DNA from: Vitrella brassicaformis
Taxonomy: Eukaryota > Sar > Vitrellaceae
Direction: 5' to 3'
DNA: 64,000 nucleotides
NCBI GenBank assembly: GCA_001179505.1
Contig: CDMY01000104.1
Span: 62,001-126,000, forward strand
In this document: in pieces, positions 46,201 to 57,371 of the stretch
How the letters are laid out: the number at the start of each line of letters is the position of its first letter
Position numbering within the stretch: position 1 is the first letter of the stretch
Position numbers and translations under genes: made by a program
Notes under the pieces: model-generated
What the model saw: only the letters and a program-made list of their open reading frames with translations
Told to the model about the DNA's origin: nothing
The model's database searches: none

Positions 46201-49200
46201 CGCACAGGGGGAAAACGACACGTCGTATGTGGTGTGTGGACCGGTGGCTGCGACGGAAGAGGGAAGGGTGGGTTTGTGCTATTGTGATGCAAGTCAGCAC
46301 AGGGACGAGAGCTGTGATGCGGATGAGAAGTTCGATATCGCTCCCGAGAGTGGAAGAGTCATCATCGTGAGGGAAGGTACTTTATGAAAATCGTGTTGAC
46401 ACGTGTATGTGTACACCGGTCTTTGTCAATGCATCCATCAGGGTGTGCCGAGCCATGCGGTGAGGGCTATGAGTGTGAGACGGTTGCTCTGGACACGGGC
46501 GGTTTCTTCCATTCATGTCAACCACACTGCGGCGACGCCTTTAGGACTATCGAGGAGGCTTGCGACGACGGTAACGATGTGTCGGGTGATGGATGCTCGG
46601 GAGATTGTTTAACCATAGAGGACGGATGGACTTGCTCCGTGGTCATCGGCCAGCCGTCCATTTGCACACGGATTTCAATGTGCAACCTTGACAAGGCAGC
46701 TACCCTTCCCGCCGGCTGGCACAGATGCTCGCCCGACAATCGGCCATCACAAGACTTGCTGCTCGGATGCTATCTGGTTGACTGTGCTCTCGAGACCACC
46801 AAGACAACGATCGGCTGTGTACCGGCTCCAGGGGAGGCATATCTGTGCCAGGAGCTCGCTACGCCCACATTGCTGGCGGTGGACTTCATGGAGGGCTTCT
46901 CGTCACTGCTGGTGTCATTCGACCTGCCCATCGCAGTTAGCTATGATGGGACAACAGTCACCGCTATTACTGCCAACTCACCAACGGATCTTTGTTACAC
47001 CTTCGTTGACGACAGCAGGGCGTCCTTTGGCACCGATCCGTCATGTCTCGCTACATCCAATCGCACCATTGGCGTGTTCTTCGGAGATGTCCCGACTGCC
47101 CGTGTTGGCGACATGATCCATGTCAAGAGCGGCACCATCGCACGTGCAGAGGCTGCGTTCAGCGACGTGCTCCAACAGGCATGGCTCATTCCGGAGGCCT
47201 CCCATGAAGTCGGCATCCTTTCTGGCGTCGACCTGCCTGTCTTGTCGGCCGTGGTTCAGAAGAAGCCGATCTACTCGATTTGTGAAGGCGTGCATGTTGA
47301 CGTCTATTTCTCTGGAGGCTCTGGGAGGCCTATCGACATTCAGTGGACGTGTCTTGAACCAACTGAGGCCTGCGCGTCGCTCAACCAGCACATTTCCGCT
47401 GAGAATGGTGAGAGGTGGTGAGATTTCACCATTCTGACCTGATCTGTGTCATGTGTTGTCTTTCAGGTCTCTCTGACACTCACATGAGCGTCACGAGCGA
47501 CCACCTCCGGGCAGCCGTCGACCAACAGACGACCTCTGAGCTGTTCGTCTTCCGTTTGACGGCGGCAAATTTTCTCGGCTCTCAGTTCAACGAGGAAATT
47601 GAGATTGACGTCGATTTGACGGATAATATAACTCGCCCAAACGTCGTGCCTGCACTGGACAGCCCGTCGGAGATGAGTCTCCATGTTGACAAAGCCATTG
47701 TGCTGCGTGTGGCGCTGGAAGCCAGCAGGTGCCCGGAAAGCGGCACTCAGCATACACCTAGCGACATCATCGTGGACTGGCTCTATCGACAGACGATGCC
47801 GCAATCGTCGGAGCTCATCTCCCTCAACAATACCTCGGGACACCAGCTCAAACTGGAGATCGCCCCAGGCTTTTTCGAGACGTACTCGTCGTACGTGGTC
47901 GTTGCTCGAGTGGCCTACAGAGGTAATCCAGAGAGTTCGGCGGATGTGGATTTTGTTGTGCACATCGACGGCGCTTCCACTCCACGTGTGTCTCTCAGCG
48001 GGCCAACGAGCGTCTCGGCCACATGCCCATTCGCCTTACACTATCAGGCGACTGCGGCACAAACTGATTCGTCTCTAGCGTTCAGATGGCATTGCTTCAT
48101 GCTCAATGGGGATGGAGCGTCAGCACTGCAGGCGGCGGAGCTCGATGAAGCCGTCTGTGACGCTCCATCCGGCTATGAGGCGCTTGGCCTCCTTAAGTCG
48201 TCTTCAGTCGTCTTTGACTGCACAACAGAGGCATTTGAGGAAGGAGACACGACGGACGGCTCACATAAGGGTGAGAAATTCGTTCAGGGTGGGCACCTCT
48301 CAGCCGGTGTCGTGTTCTTCGCCATGACGGCTCACTTGGAAAGAGACGATAGTGCTGTGAGTGCCGATGGCGTTGCGGTGAGCAGAGTGGCTCTGGTGGA
48401 TGAACAGGGCCTCACAGCAAAATGGTTTTCGTCTGTACCCAAACGGTGAGTAACACACGTGTCTCTTCTGAGTGTCGATATGTCTCCTGTCACTTCTCAG
48501 GGTCTCCTTTCGCACAGAGAGAATCGACATCGTTCTCTATTCCTCGCCGATCGACACTGCTGCGGCCGTGCCTCCAGATTGCCAGCCATCGGTCGCCCAA
48601 GGGACGCAAGTGGAATGGCTCCTCGAGCATATGGATGACGGCACACTCACAATCGAAAACAAGACCCTCTCGGAGGCTGAGAGCAGGCGCGTCTTGCTCA
48701 GGCAGGGCGTACAAGACTCCGCACAGATCCTCTCTGGTGTCGTGCTGGACACAAGCTTGCTTACAGTCGGGCAGCGCTATCGCGTCCAGGCGACTGTTGG
48801 CGGGCAAACGGTAAGCTCCAACAGTTTTGCTGTCGATCGCCATCCGTACGGAGGCAAGGTCGCCGCAAGCAAGTCAACTGTGTCCGCCTTTGAAGCCATC
48901 CACGTTGAGCAATCCAACTGGAAAGATGATGGCCCCATCGATGAGCTGGTCAGAGACATCAGCTCACACACACTCTTGGTTGCGATGAAGTGGGCATGAT
49001 TGCAGGAGTTTGCCTTCTACCGGAGCAATGAGGAGCAGTTGTCACCGATCCGCCTCTGTGAGTTCAAAAAAGCCATCGAAGGTGGGCTCACCTGTGAGCG
49101 GCCGTTGCCCACGGGCACTTGGCGCGTGTACGGAGCCGTGAGAGACCCTCATGTCTACCAGTGCGCCATGACGACGGGGGAAAAAGGCGACGAGTGCCCT

Positions 49201-52200
49201 TACGTGGAGATTACCAGCGAGAGAGCGGCGGTTGTGGGCGCTGACGAGATCGCTAGCACGCTCGACGCCGCCGTGTTGATGACCGGTGACGCATCGACGA
49301 TTCTGAGCGCGTGCAGCCTGGCCGTCGATCCGATTGCACAGCAGACGGAGCCGGAGAAGCAGAAAGAGCTGGTCAACGGCCTCTTTAACGCCATCCAGGT
49401 GCCATACCACGACTTGTCTGTCTGTGTGCTTTGATGGTGTGCACGTGTGTTTGGATGCATGAAATCAGACATCACAGGCGCTTGCTGGCGAGGGCGAGGT
49501 CTGCGTGGCCTCCCAGGTTATCGCCGAGATGCTCTCATCAGACCTCTCTGACCACTTCGACCAGGAGGCGCTTGGCAGAGGGTTGGCACAACAGACAAAC
49601 ACCCGCACACGGATAGATGACGCTCGTGCCTCCTTCCCTGCGTCGCATACAGGGCCCAGCTTGTGGCTGACCAGGCCCGTGTACAGAGGGGCTCCTGTCC
49701 TGCCGAAGCCACAGTGGCACGGCAATCTGTTCTCGGGGTAAGAATGCACTGCGTCCCGCACGTCTCGCCCCCTCACATGGTCTGTCCTGGTCCATCAGAG
49801 CCTCTCGTCTCTCACGGAGCACCGTTTAACGGAAGAGGCCTCCCGGGGCTGTAGACAGGCGGCAGAGGGAGTTGTGCAGGATTTCGCTGACGATGTGTAT
49901 GAGGGAGAGGAGCAAGACGTCGAGAACAGCGGCTTGAGGATCACTGTCCGAAAAGCAGACGAACAGCAGTTCGCCAGAGAAGGCGTCACATTGGACGACG
50001 TAAGCTGATATGACTCGATCATTCATTGGTGGCTTGCTGGAACCTGTCTGTGTCACGCAGGGCTCTCTGAACATTTCCAGTGGCGCATCGACGGGAGCCA
50101 GCTGCCCCATAGCCGTCTCGTCAGTGCAGTGGGCGGCCGATCCCTTCTCCTTCTCCCCCACGGATGCCGACACCTCCCTCGGCCACGTCCAGACGATCGA
50201 GCTGCACTCAGCCTGTGACGACCGGCAGATTGACATCGACGGCGAGCGTGTTGTGAGCTTTCTAATGGAGTGCCCGGCCATTGACAACGAGACAGCCACA
50301 CGCATGCTAGAGGCCGTCGCCCCGCCCGCCAGAAGGCAATTGTTCTCGGTTAGCGGACACACGCATTGAGGCACACCACACAGACAGACACGGAGGCATC
50401 TGTCTTCCTCTTCTATCCATCCATGGATGGATGCAGCTGCCGGGCGTGAGCACGTTCAATCCTCAGGTGTCAGTCTCAGGTCCGCCTGTCGAGCCGCAGG
50501 TGACGTATCGAGCGGTGACGGAGTGCGCCTGCATGTTCTTTGACGAGGCCAGAGGCAACTGGTCGCAAGAGGGCTGCTATGAGCTCGAGAGTGAGGGAGC
50601 CGCCATTACATGCATCACATACATAGATACCCACTGTGCCTTTGTTTGTGTTGACCTTGGTTGACCGCAGACAACGGCACTCATCTGCGATGCGGATGTG
50701 ATCATCTGACCTCATTCGTCGCAGCGGCGAAGCATTCTGTGCGCCGCTATGACGACTCCAACATCGGCCTCGTGGGCAAGTCGGCGACTCTCTTTCAGTC
50801 AATGGGTCGGTCTGCCACAGAGCGGCTGCATCCATGCGTGCACATTCGGTCGCGTGTGTGCAGGCAAGCGGCCCGCGCATTTTGTGGCGCTGTTGTTCTT
50901 CATGGGCTTGTTGCTCTCGCCGTGCATGTACTTCACTTCTCGTGACAGGTCATTCGGCGGTTGCGTCAGACATATCACGGCGTCCACAGCAACGCAACCG
51001 TATCTGTATGTCCATGCAGGCGGGATTGGCGGCCGCCGCACAAACGACGGCATATCTTCTTCCAGGACCGATATGCGAGGAAAAACATGGACTTCCTTTG
51101 TATGATATGCCCTCCTTTTCGCTTCTTCGGCGGGCTCATCCTGGTCGCCCCGGTCATCATCAATGTCTCCATGATCATGTGGGGTGAACAGTAGTAGGGC
51201 GCCGTATGGGGTGGCGATGGGGCTATATATTCACGCATTCACAAGTGAATGTTTCGACGAAGGTAATATGTATGTATGCAGCCGGACTGTCCAGTACTTC
51301 TGCTGCTTCGGGTGGTTCTTCTCGTTGGTCCGGCGAAAACCAAAGCCCTTCTCGGAGCTGCCCGTGGTCGGCAAGACTGTCGACGATGATAGTGACATGG
51401 TACGTAAGGGATAGGCACACATAGTGTCCCGTGCTATCTCATCTCTGCCGTGTAGGAGGAGGAGCATTCGCCTCTGACCTCACATCTACGGTCCAAGGAG
51501 GCGGCGCAGCGAGCCATGAGGGACCTGACGGACGCAAAGATCCAGAAGAAAGACATGGATGAGACACCATTCGTACGCAAGAGAGACACATGATGTCACT
51601 ACTGAGGTATCACATGTGTGTCTCGGTGCGTGTGGTCATAACGCATCCATGTCAGTTTGAAATCGAGCACAAGGAGTACAGGGATGTCCAGGCTCGTCTC
51701 GCCGCCTCTCTGTTGACGCTTCGCAGCGTCGCGCGGAGAGGGAGGCGCTACAAGGTCAATGAGTACAACGCCTTCGACGACAGTATGCACTCACACACAC
51801 ATGCAACCCAGAAAGGAAGACAACATGCACACTGACAGACAAATGCGTCCATGTCATGTCCACTCGCACAGAATCTATCGTGTCCGCGAGCACCTTGCCG
51901 TCAACTGCTGACGGCAGGCAGGGCGCGCAGCGGCCCTCAGGCGACACCCCTTGGACAATACCCCCGCTTTCGCGGTAACACCACCCTCAATCCGACTCAG
52001 CTGCACCCGTGCAAGCATTTCCGATGTCTCCAGGCCGATATTCCAGGCGTTTGGTCTGTCGCCCGAGAAGGAATTGGAGCTGAGGCCTCAGGCGATGCAG
52101 GTCGCCCACGCCGTTTCTGCTTACTCTGCCCTTAAAAATGACCGGAGGGCCGATCGGTTGCTCAAGGGCGGCGACAGTAAGCACGTCCGCCTGTGCTTTT

Positions 52201-55200
52201 ATCTATAGGACCAATCGACGTGTGTGCGTGTGGATTTGTTCGTCCAGTTGTCAAGGGAGGTCGTCGCGCGCACAAGAAGCTGACAAAGATCTACACCAAG
52301 AAGCAGGACTATCTTGTGAAGCAGAAGCAGATGTTTCTAGCACTTCTGGACGCGCAAGAGAACAACACAGCATACAGCAAGCTGAGGTAAGCTCTGTGTT
52401 TGCGTCCCCGTGCGTCCACACATTCATGGCATGGGTCGCACGCAGGGCGGCCGAGGTGCAACTCTCGACGAGCGACATCGAGTTGCAGAAGATCAAGTAC
52501 TTCGGCCCTGACAAGATGTCACGCTACCTACCGCCTCTCGGCGCCGTTCCCGTCTCCATCAGGTGATGCTGATCTGGGTCGATGCACCATGTCTCCTTAT
52601 TATCGATTTCATCTGTTTGTCTGTGGGCAGACGGATGAAAAAGGAGGCGCTTTTCCTCCCCCAACACGACTTCACCTTTGAAGGTGAGGCATCTGAGCAC
52701 AATCTTGTGGAGGTGAATGTCCCGTGTGTGGCTCTTTGATCCCCACTCCTCGCCTGTCGACAATTGACATCAGCCGTCATCAACGTGAGCCAGCCGGTGT
52801 TGTACGAATGATTTCCATATCATGGTTTCTCTGTGTAGGTGGGCAACATCTCAGGGAGTCAGGAAAATCTGTTTGAGGACACACGTCATCTGCTGTGGCT
52901 GACCGATAAGGGAAGAATCCTCTGTGTACACCCGGAGGCCGCATTTGCTGAAGGCTCTCTCCAAGTGAGACACACACGTACTTGCGTATTATGGATAAGT
53001 CAGTGTCTTCGCATGTCTCAAACAGCCGTTAGTAGACTTCGAGGGTCCGCGCCACATCCTGCCGATTGAGCACAGCGTCATCGAGATCGACGACACCAAA
53101 CCAAACCCCATCGTCCGCTTCTTCGTCCGCAGACAGACGGACACGACCACCAGCAGCCACGGCGACAGCAGCATCGTCTCGCGACCCCCGTCAGATGCCG
53201 TTACCGAGAAGGCCGACTCGGACGTCAGATTTGCAATGGAGCTCAGCCTGGAGATGGCCAATCCCACAGGAGACCTCCGATTCCTGTCTCCCGTGCCGCT
53301 CTTCGCCAGGAGGGATTACAGCTGGAAGCCGGTCCCCTCGCCAACATCATCGGCAGAAGGAAAACAGCCTTCATGGGCGTCGACCACCTATCTGATCGGG
53401 CACAACGCCATCAGCTCCCCTCTCTTCATCCCCTCCACCTCGATCGACGCCTACTGCCCGCAGCTGGGCCTCTGCTCGCTCTGGCTCTCCCACATCGGCC
53501 ACGTGCTCAACATTCTACCGAGAGAGACCGCCCCAACACTCAAGGAGAAAAGTGACACCCACAGCAGGCGGCTGTCTGCAGCCACGGCGCTTTCGAGCGC
53601 CGCACAGACGTCGCACACCGTCCGGTCGTTGTTCAAACTGCCGAGGTCGGCACTGACGGCCGTGCGAGGGGCCGGCCGGGAGGGATGGCATGGCGAGCAA
53701 GAAAAGGAGGTGCAGTACACCGTCTATGCCGTCTTCATGTCCCACATCAAGCAGATCAAGGAGCTGGCTGGCGAGGAGTCGGCCGCGGACGCCGACCAGG
53801 GCATCAAGGCGTCGTGTCTGCCGTCTGTGAAGCTGTTGGTGAGCAACAATACCTCACTGCGGCTGTACTTCAGCCACCAGGTGTTCGCCAATGCCTTTGC
53901 CACCAACATGTCGCGACTCTCCAAAGCCGACAAGACCAACAAACCTCAACTGTCACGAAAGAGAGTGGTACGTGTCCACAAACGACCCTTTGCACACGCA
54001 TATGTGTGTACGTGTGTGTATGTAGACAATCTCCTACGCACCAGAGATGCCGGTCGAGCGGTCACTCTCGTTCTCGACCAAGCTGGACACGCCGGCCGAG
54101 GCCGAGGCCGGTGCTCTCCCACGCTCCCTGTCGACCGAGGAACCCAATCTCCGCATCGACAGCGACTTCTGGGGACTCTTCGACACGCAACAATCGCCAG
54201 CGGCTGACCAGGTGGGGCGCCACCTGCCGTGCACACTCACCCTCTCATGCGGGTTGGTCCGATCGACATACGTGCTCGCACGTGTGGGTGCTTCAGGAGT
54301 TTGTGACCACGGCGGCTCACGAGACGGCCGGCGATCGAGGGGCGGAGGGTGAGGTGTCGCCTTTGCAGGTCGCGCAAGTCGATGACTTCTTCGACCAACC
54401 GTCCCCGAAATCTGCCTTCCGACCGGCGTCGAAATCGTCTCAAGACTCGCCTTCACGTAAGTATGTGACTGTACAAACAACGGTTAGCTCATGTGTGCAT
54501 TGCTGCAGTGCGAAAGCGGAACGCTGCGAGCACACCGGCGAGCGACGAGGCTGATAGCCCACGGGACGAGACGGTCGACCTCGTGATTGCCACATCCTAC
54601 CAGAGCCCCGCACAGCAGGGGTCCGTTCGTGTGTGTGTGTGCCTGAATGCATACCCCATCATGGATGAGTGGATGGATGGATGCAGGTCGCTCGTGGCTC
54701 CCGAAGCGAGCGCGGCTGTGGCTACGCCGTCACCGGCACCGATTCTTGTGGAGGATCCCTTCCACACGTCGGAACAGAGGTCGGCGATGGTGGCACCAGA
54801 CAAACAACGACAGGAGCATCAGCAGCGTCAGCAGCAGCAGCATGAAGGAGCGGAAGGCGATAACAAGGACGCAGAGACGGACGTCGGCAGGTGTGCCAGC
54901 TGCGGCAAGTGCTGCCGAAATGTGTATGACAAGCTGGTAAAAAAAGACGCGTTTTAGCAAAGATGCATGTCATGTCTCTTTGACGACGGCGATGTATGTA
55001 TGTGCGTGTGCGTGAAGGTGCGGTTTGAAGAATACCAGAACGACCATGTGGTAGGATGAGAAGAGATGATAGATAGACAGTGTGTAGTACGTGTGTGCAC
55101 CGCCCATGATATGTGTCCAAACGTTTGGGCAGGTGTACACCTGGGAGGCCGTAAGCTTACGACAACGAACCGAGCCCTTGTGTTAGATGGACACACATGT

Positions 55201-57371
55201 ACGTACGTACGTTGTATGTTCTGCAGGTGAATTTGAGGGCGGCCATCTCACAGGAGAACAAGAGAAACCAGAACCTCATCCTCGCAAAAAGGCTGCAGGT
55301 ATGCATGCATATGCACCGACGCGACTGCACCACATGTGGTGGACCATGGTCTGTGTGCTGTGTGTTGTCAGTATCACGAGTGGCCGGCCGGGAAGGTCAT
55401 ATACACTGTCGCCATGAGAGAACACCCGCGTACGGCCGCCTTGGCTACACACGTGACGTGCCTCACACATGAATATGTCTCATCTACTCTACCTGTGGGT
55501 GAATTCAGTGCCCAAGACGTTCCCCTACAACCCGGTCATCTCCCGGTCAGTCAGCGGCGAACGCGCAGCACGCCTCATACGTGCGCGTCTTTCTTTATGT
55601 ATGCCTTTGCCGTGCAGGACGCAGCGTTATGCGATAGAGTTCTCGGGCATCATGACGGAACTCTTCATCTCTTCCCTGTTCTTCAACGCACAATGCGCAT
55701 ACTCACCATCACGTACAACCAGTCACTCACAGATACACCTGGCCTAGACCGACACGTCATAGATATGTCTGTTTGTCTGTTTGTCTGTCTGTCTGTCTAT
55801 TTGCCTGTCTCTCTCTGTGGATGAATGGATGGATGGATGGAGACAGCCGAGGTGTGTTTCCCTCTCGGCAACCCCTTCGTGATCAGCTGGCACGGTACGC
55901 ATACAACGTGCATTTGGCCCTTACGCACACACGGACTATCCATATATACATATATGGTCAGTATTCTTTGCGTCTCTGTGGGCGGTCGTCCTTGCCGTGC
56001 CGGTGCCCCTTTTCCTGCGGTAAGCGGACACGCCACGGCAGACGCGCGTGTGTGTGTGGATCGACTGCTTTGTTCATATATTGCAGATTTTGTTTTGCCA
56101 AGCGGATCGTGGAGGAGACACACACGGCCGCTGAGAAGGAAGTCATGGTACGCAAACGTGTGCCCGTGTCTCGAATATGCGGAGTCGACCTCTTTGTGTG
56201 TGCGTGTGCATCTCTGTGTCTCTCTGTGTATCTCTGTGTCTCTCTGTGTGCCTGTGGCCAACAACAGTTGCTATACTGGCGTCTGAAGGACCTGCTGGGC
56301 TATGCGTTCATCCTGACATGGGACACCTGGTGCTTCTACTTCCTAATGGTCTTCATCCTGGTACACACGCACATACACACGTGGATACACGAAAGACACG
56401 TGTGTGGATCTCTGAAATGGACATGCAGAAATTCGATGGCGTTCTGGTGGGCAAGTGGTACTATTCCGGTGCCCTGGCGCTGGCACACAGGTACACACAC
56501 ACGCACCGTGCCATGTGTGTGCGTGTCTTTGTTTCGCAAGTGGCTCTCTCTCCCCGCTCTGTCTGAAGGATGATTACTGCGCCCGTCATCCGGTCTCTGT
56601 GGGTGTCGGCTGTGCTGCTCATCAGCAAAGTGACCTGGTGGGAGGGCGGGTGGCAAATACACACACCGACACCCACACACACACACACACACGTGTCGTC
56701 GTGGGTGGATCCCATTGGTTCCCTCAGGGTGTGTGACTTCCTGCTGCTGTCCTGCCCGGCTCTGATCGCCTTCACACACCCTGTAAGGACACACGCACCC
56801 ATGGCGCTTGATCGACAGATTGGTAGAATACGCAATTGTATTGTGTCTGTCACACACGTGTCTGCAGGACATCAAGCGCATCAAAAGAAAGACAAGCGCA
56901 CACAAACTGGTCAGTACGCATGGTATTCTAGACACTCCACATATGTGGCCAACACGTTTCTATGTCCAGGAGAGCGACAAGTTGCCGCGGCCGATAATGC
57001 CCCCCAAGCCCATAATGCCCATCGGACAGGTAGGTGCCCATCGGACGGACACAGACATACAGACATACAGATACTGCACACCCCCAGAGGAGCCGTGCGC
57101 ATTTGTTGCAGAAGGTGGACGAGTCCACCATCAATGAGGAGGAGATCGAGTCAGAGAGCGACATCACAGAGATGAGCCCAATGATCATTCCAAGGTACCA
57201 ACAGACACTCAGAGATCCATGCGGGTCGGACTCCATCTGATCTGCACACCCCACAGGACCAGAGCGGCCACTCAGAAGCACCGTGAGCGTGAGCGTGAGC
57301 GTGAGGAGGGCCGGACGGCTGCCGAGGCCTACGATCAGTTCTGGAGCGAGCAGCCGCTGCGCTTCCAATAG
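37154..57371 (+). CDS. Giant mosaic membrane receptor: lectin/trefoil/Ig/REJ ectodomain, GPS site, multi-pass tail
   Basis: This 20-kb stretch is almost continuously coding on one strand, in several dozen short exons. I traced phase from ATG 37154 to TAG 57369-57371 and found no convincing gene break, though a split cannot be excluded; I estimate 4,000-5,000 residues. A signal peptide is followed by Cys-rich/PAN-like, discoidin-like, trefoil, H-type-lectin-like, Ig-like, DUF4215-like and REJ-like regions, then a GPS motif (CGCDHLTSF). Two membrane spans follow, a cytoplasmic region of about 900 residues, and a second hydrophobic bundle. REJ plus GPS plus many spans is the polycystin-1/sea-urchin REJ layout, but I see no PLAT domain or full 11-span bundle. 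Binding extracellular glycans and GPS self-cleavage are inferred from the families. Weak junctions are near 37420, 38690-38990 and 40500-40750. The domain blocks are listed separately. Confidence 0.75.
37293..38625 (+). other. Cysteine-rich, PAN/apple-like ectodomain segment
   Basis: Small exons encode spaced Cys motifs: GCNVQGNLCCR, YCGFGEYADTSCLEE, SCYQYDFAYTYAS, FSGQAECKIFE and MGCFALCYLHNDCQYMNF. The CFxxC...DCQxMNF pattern is typical of PAN/apple modules, which bind protein or carbohydrate. The assignment rests on Cys spacing only. One acceptor (GTGATCAG before 38363) was chosen because an earlier AG leads straight to a stop. Confidence 0.5.
38991..39489 (+). other. Discoidin (F5/8 type C)-like domain
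   Basis: Three exons encode GASETFWQGSSVDGSSDYFT, then GIELGFDKYGKDIMQPYLLA with RVIRVEYSDELNAMQ, and VTLRVRFPYVLTTKLTVYLE ending VYSIRVMGSHK. A Trp near the start, a beta-rich core and a final I-R-V-M-G strand match the discoidin fold, a common glycan or phospholipid-binding module. Only the overall pattern supports it. Confidence 0.5.
40317..40427 (+). other. Trefoil (P-type) domain
   Basis: The translation contains six Cys in the order C-x9-C-x10-C-x4-CC-x7-C, with an Arg immediately before the second Cys and the diagnostic GCCWD. This is the trefoil pattern known from mucosal peptides and some glycoside hydrolases. The last spacing (x7) is shorter than the usual x10. Confidence 0.75.
41057..42062 (+). 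other. H-type lectin-like beta-sandwich repeats
   Basis: At least three units carry the F-x3-F-x2-P-x-V core: VTQTFTEPIVLLGIHF; RVTFERPFPVTSRVVVIATP, followed by HRFLLARVRDVTPFGFLIAL; and IDFEQPFDNTNVFRFVQ. The middle unit is closest to the H-type lectin domain known from snail agglutinin and Dictyostelium discoidins, which bind GalNAc. Carbohydrate binding is inferred. Confidence 0.6.
42262..45189 (+). other. Ig/filamin-like beta-domain array
   Basis: Successive exons encode beta-rich sequence with recurrent phrases: VYVHFTDTYGNVVEN, SLSVPVPHAGQTVTARIHG, ILVTLTANDAYGEF and VIPSTVTAGQNVSVTLSSQD. The pattern of an alternating hydrophobic strand with a DxxGN or AGQxV turn fits invasin or filamin-type Ig folds. 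A short Cys pair (GCTNCSATVTF) occurs at about 42880. No specific family is claimed. Confidence 0.5.
45345..45921 (+). other. Bacterial-type Ig-like domain
   Basis: One exon encodes TASFSEGLQASSFTVDDITV followed by VSNATVDSLVAL, a long beta-rich stretch (RNASFFIAADVVVGDLSGLS) and VFVANDQTPPVGSVAI. The sequence F-x-V-x-D-I-x-V-x-N-A with a terminal D-x-TPP is characteristic of adhesin Ig-like repeats found in bacterial and algal surface proteins. Confidence 0.55.
46441..46680 (+). other. DUF4215-like (Myxococcus cysteine-rich) repeat
   Basis: The frame reads CGEGYECETVAL, then CGDAFRTIEEACDDGNDV with SGDGCSGDCLTIEDGWTC. The CDDGN...GDGCS..C...E.GW.C signature defines this Cys-rich repeat, seen in large surface proteins of myxobacteria, ciliates and other protists. 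Confidence 0.8.
47200..48999 (+). other. REJ-like region (receptor for egg jelly)
   Basis: A long ectodomain segment has repeated beta modules with REJ-type phrases: RPIDIQWTCLEPTEACASL, SLAFRWHCFMLNGDG, the exon starting VSFRTERIDIVLYSS, and LLTVGQRYRVQATVGGQ. W-x-C followed by a variable loop and a GxxYxxxxTV strand are the hallmarks of REJ modules in polycystin-1-type proteins. Divergence is high, so a profile search is needed for certainty. Confidence 0.6.
49007..50800 (+). other. GAIN-like region with GPS autoproteolysis motif
   Basis: A helical stretch (EKQKELVNGLFNAI, then beta-rich exons) precedes the GPS. The GPS is split over two exons: ECACMFFDEARGNWSQEGCYE ends exon one near 50593, and NNGTHLRCGCDHLTSFV begins at 50671. 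The W and four conserved Cys of the motif are present, and the HL-T cleavage triplet is intact. This predicts self-cleavage between Leu and Thr, as known for adhesion GPCRs and polycystin-1. Confidence 0.8.
50861..57371 (+). other. Membrane spans and long cytoplasmic region of the giant receptor
   Basis: After the GPS come span 1 (HFVALLFFMGLLLSPCMYF), a basic loop and span 2 (FFGGLILVAPVIINVSMIMW). About 900 mostly hydrophilic residues follow, including basic segments, Ser/Thr-rich stretches and a Cys cluster (GRCASCGKCCRN). A second hydrophobic group lies at about 55490-56780: RYAIEFSGIMTELFISSLFF, RLKDLLGYAFILTWDTWCF, VIRSLWVSAVLLISK and DFLLLSCPALIAFTH. The tail is acidic, then Arg-Glu-rich, ending DQFWSEQPLRFQ. 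The arrangement recalls polycystins, but the region between spans 2 and 3 is not a recognisable PLAT domain. Confidence 0.65.
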
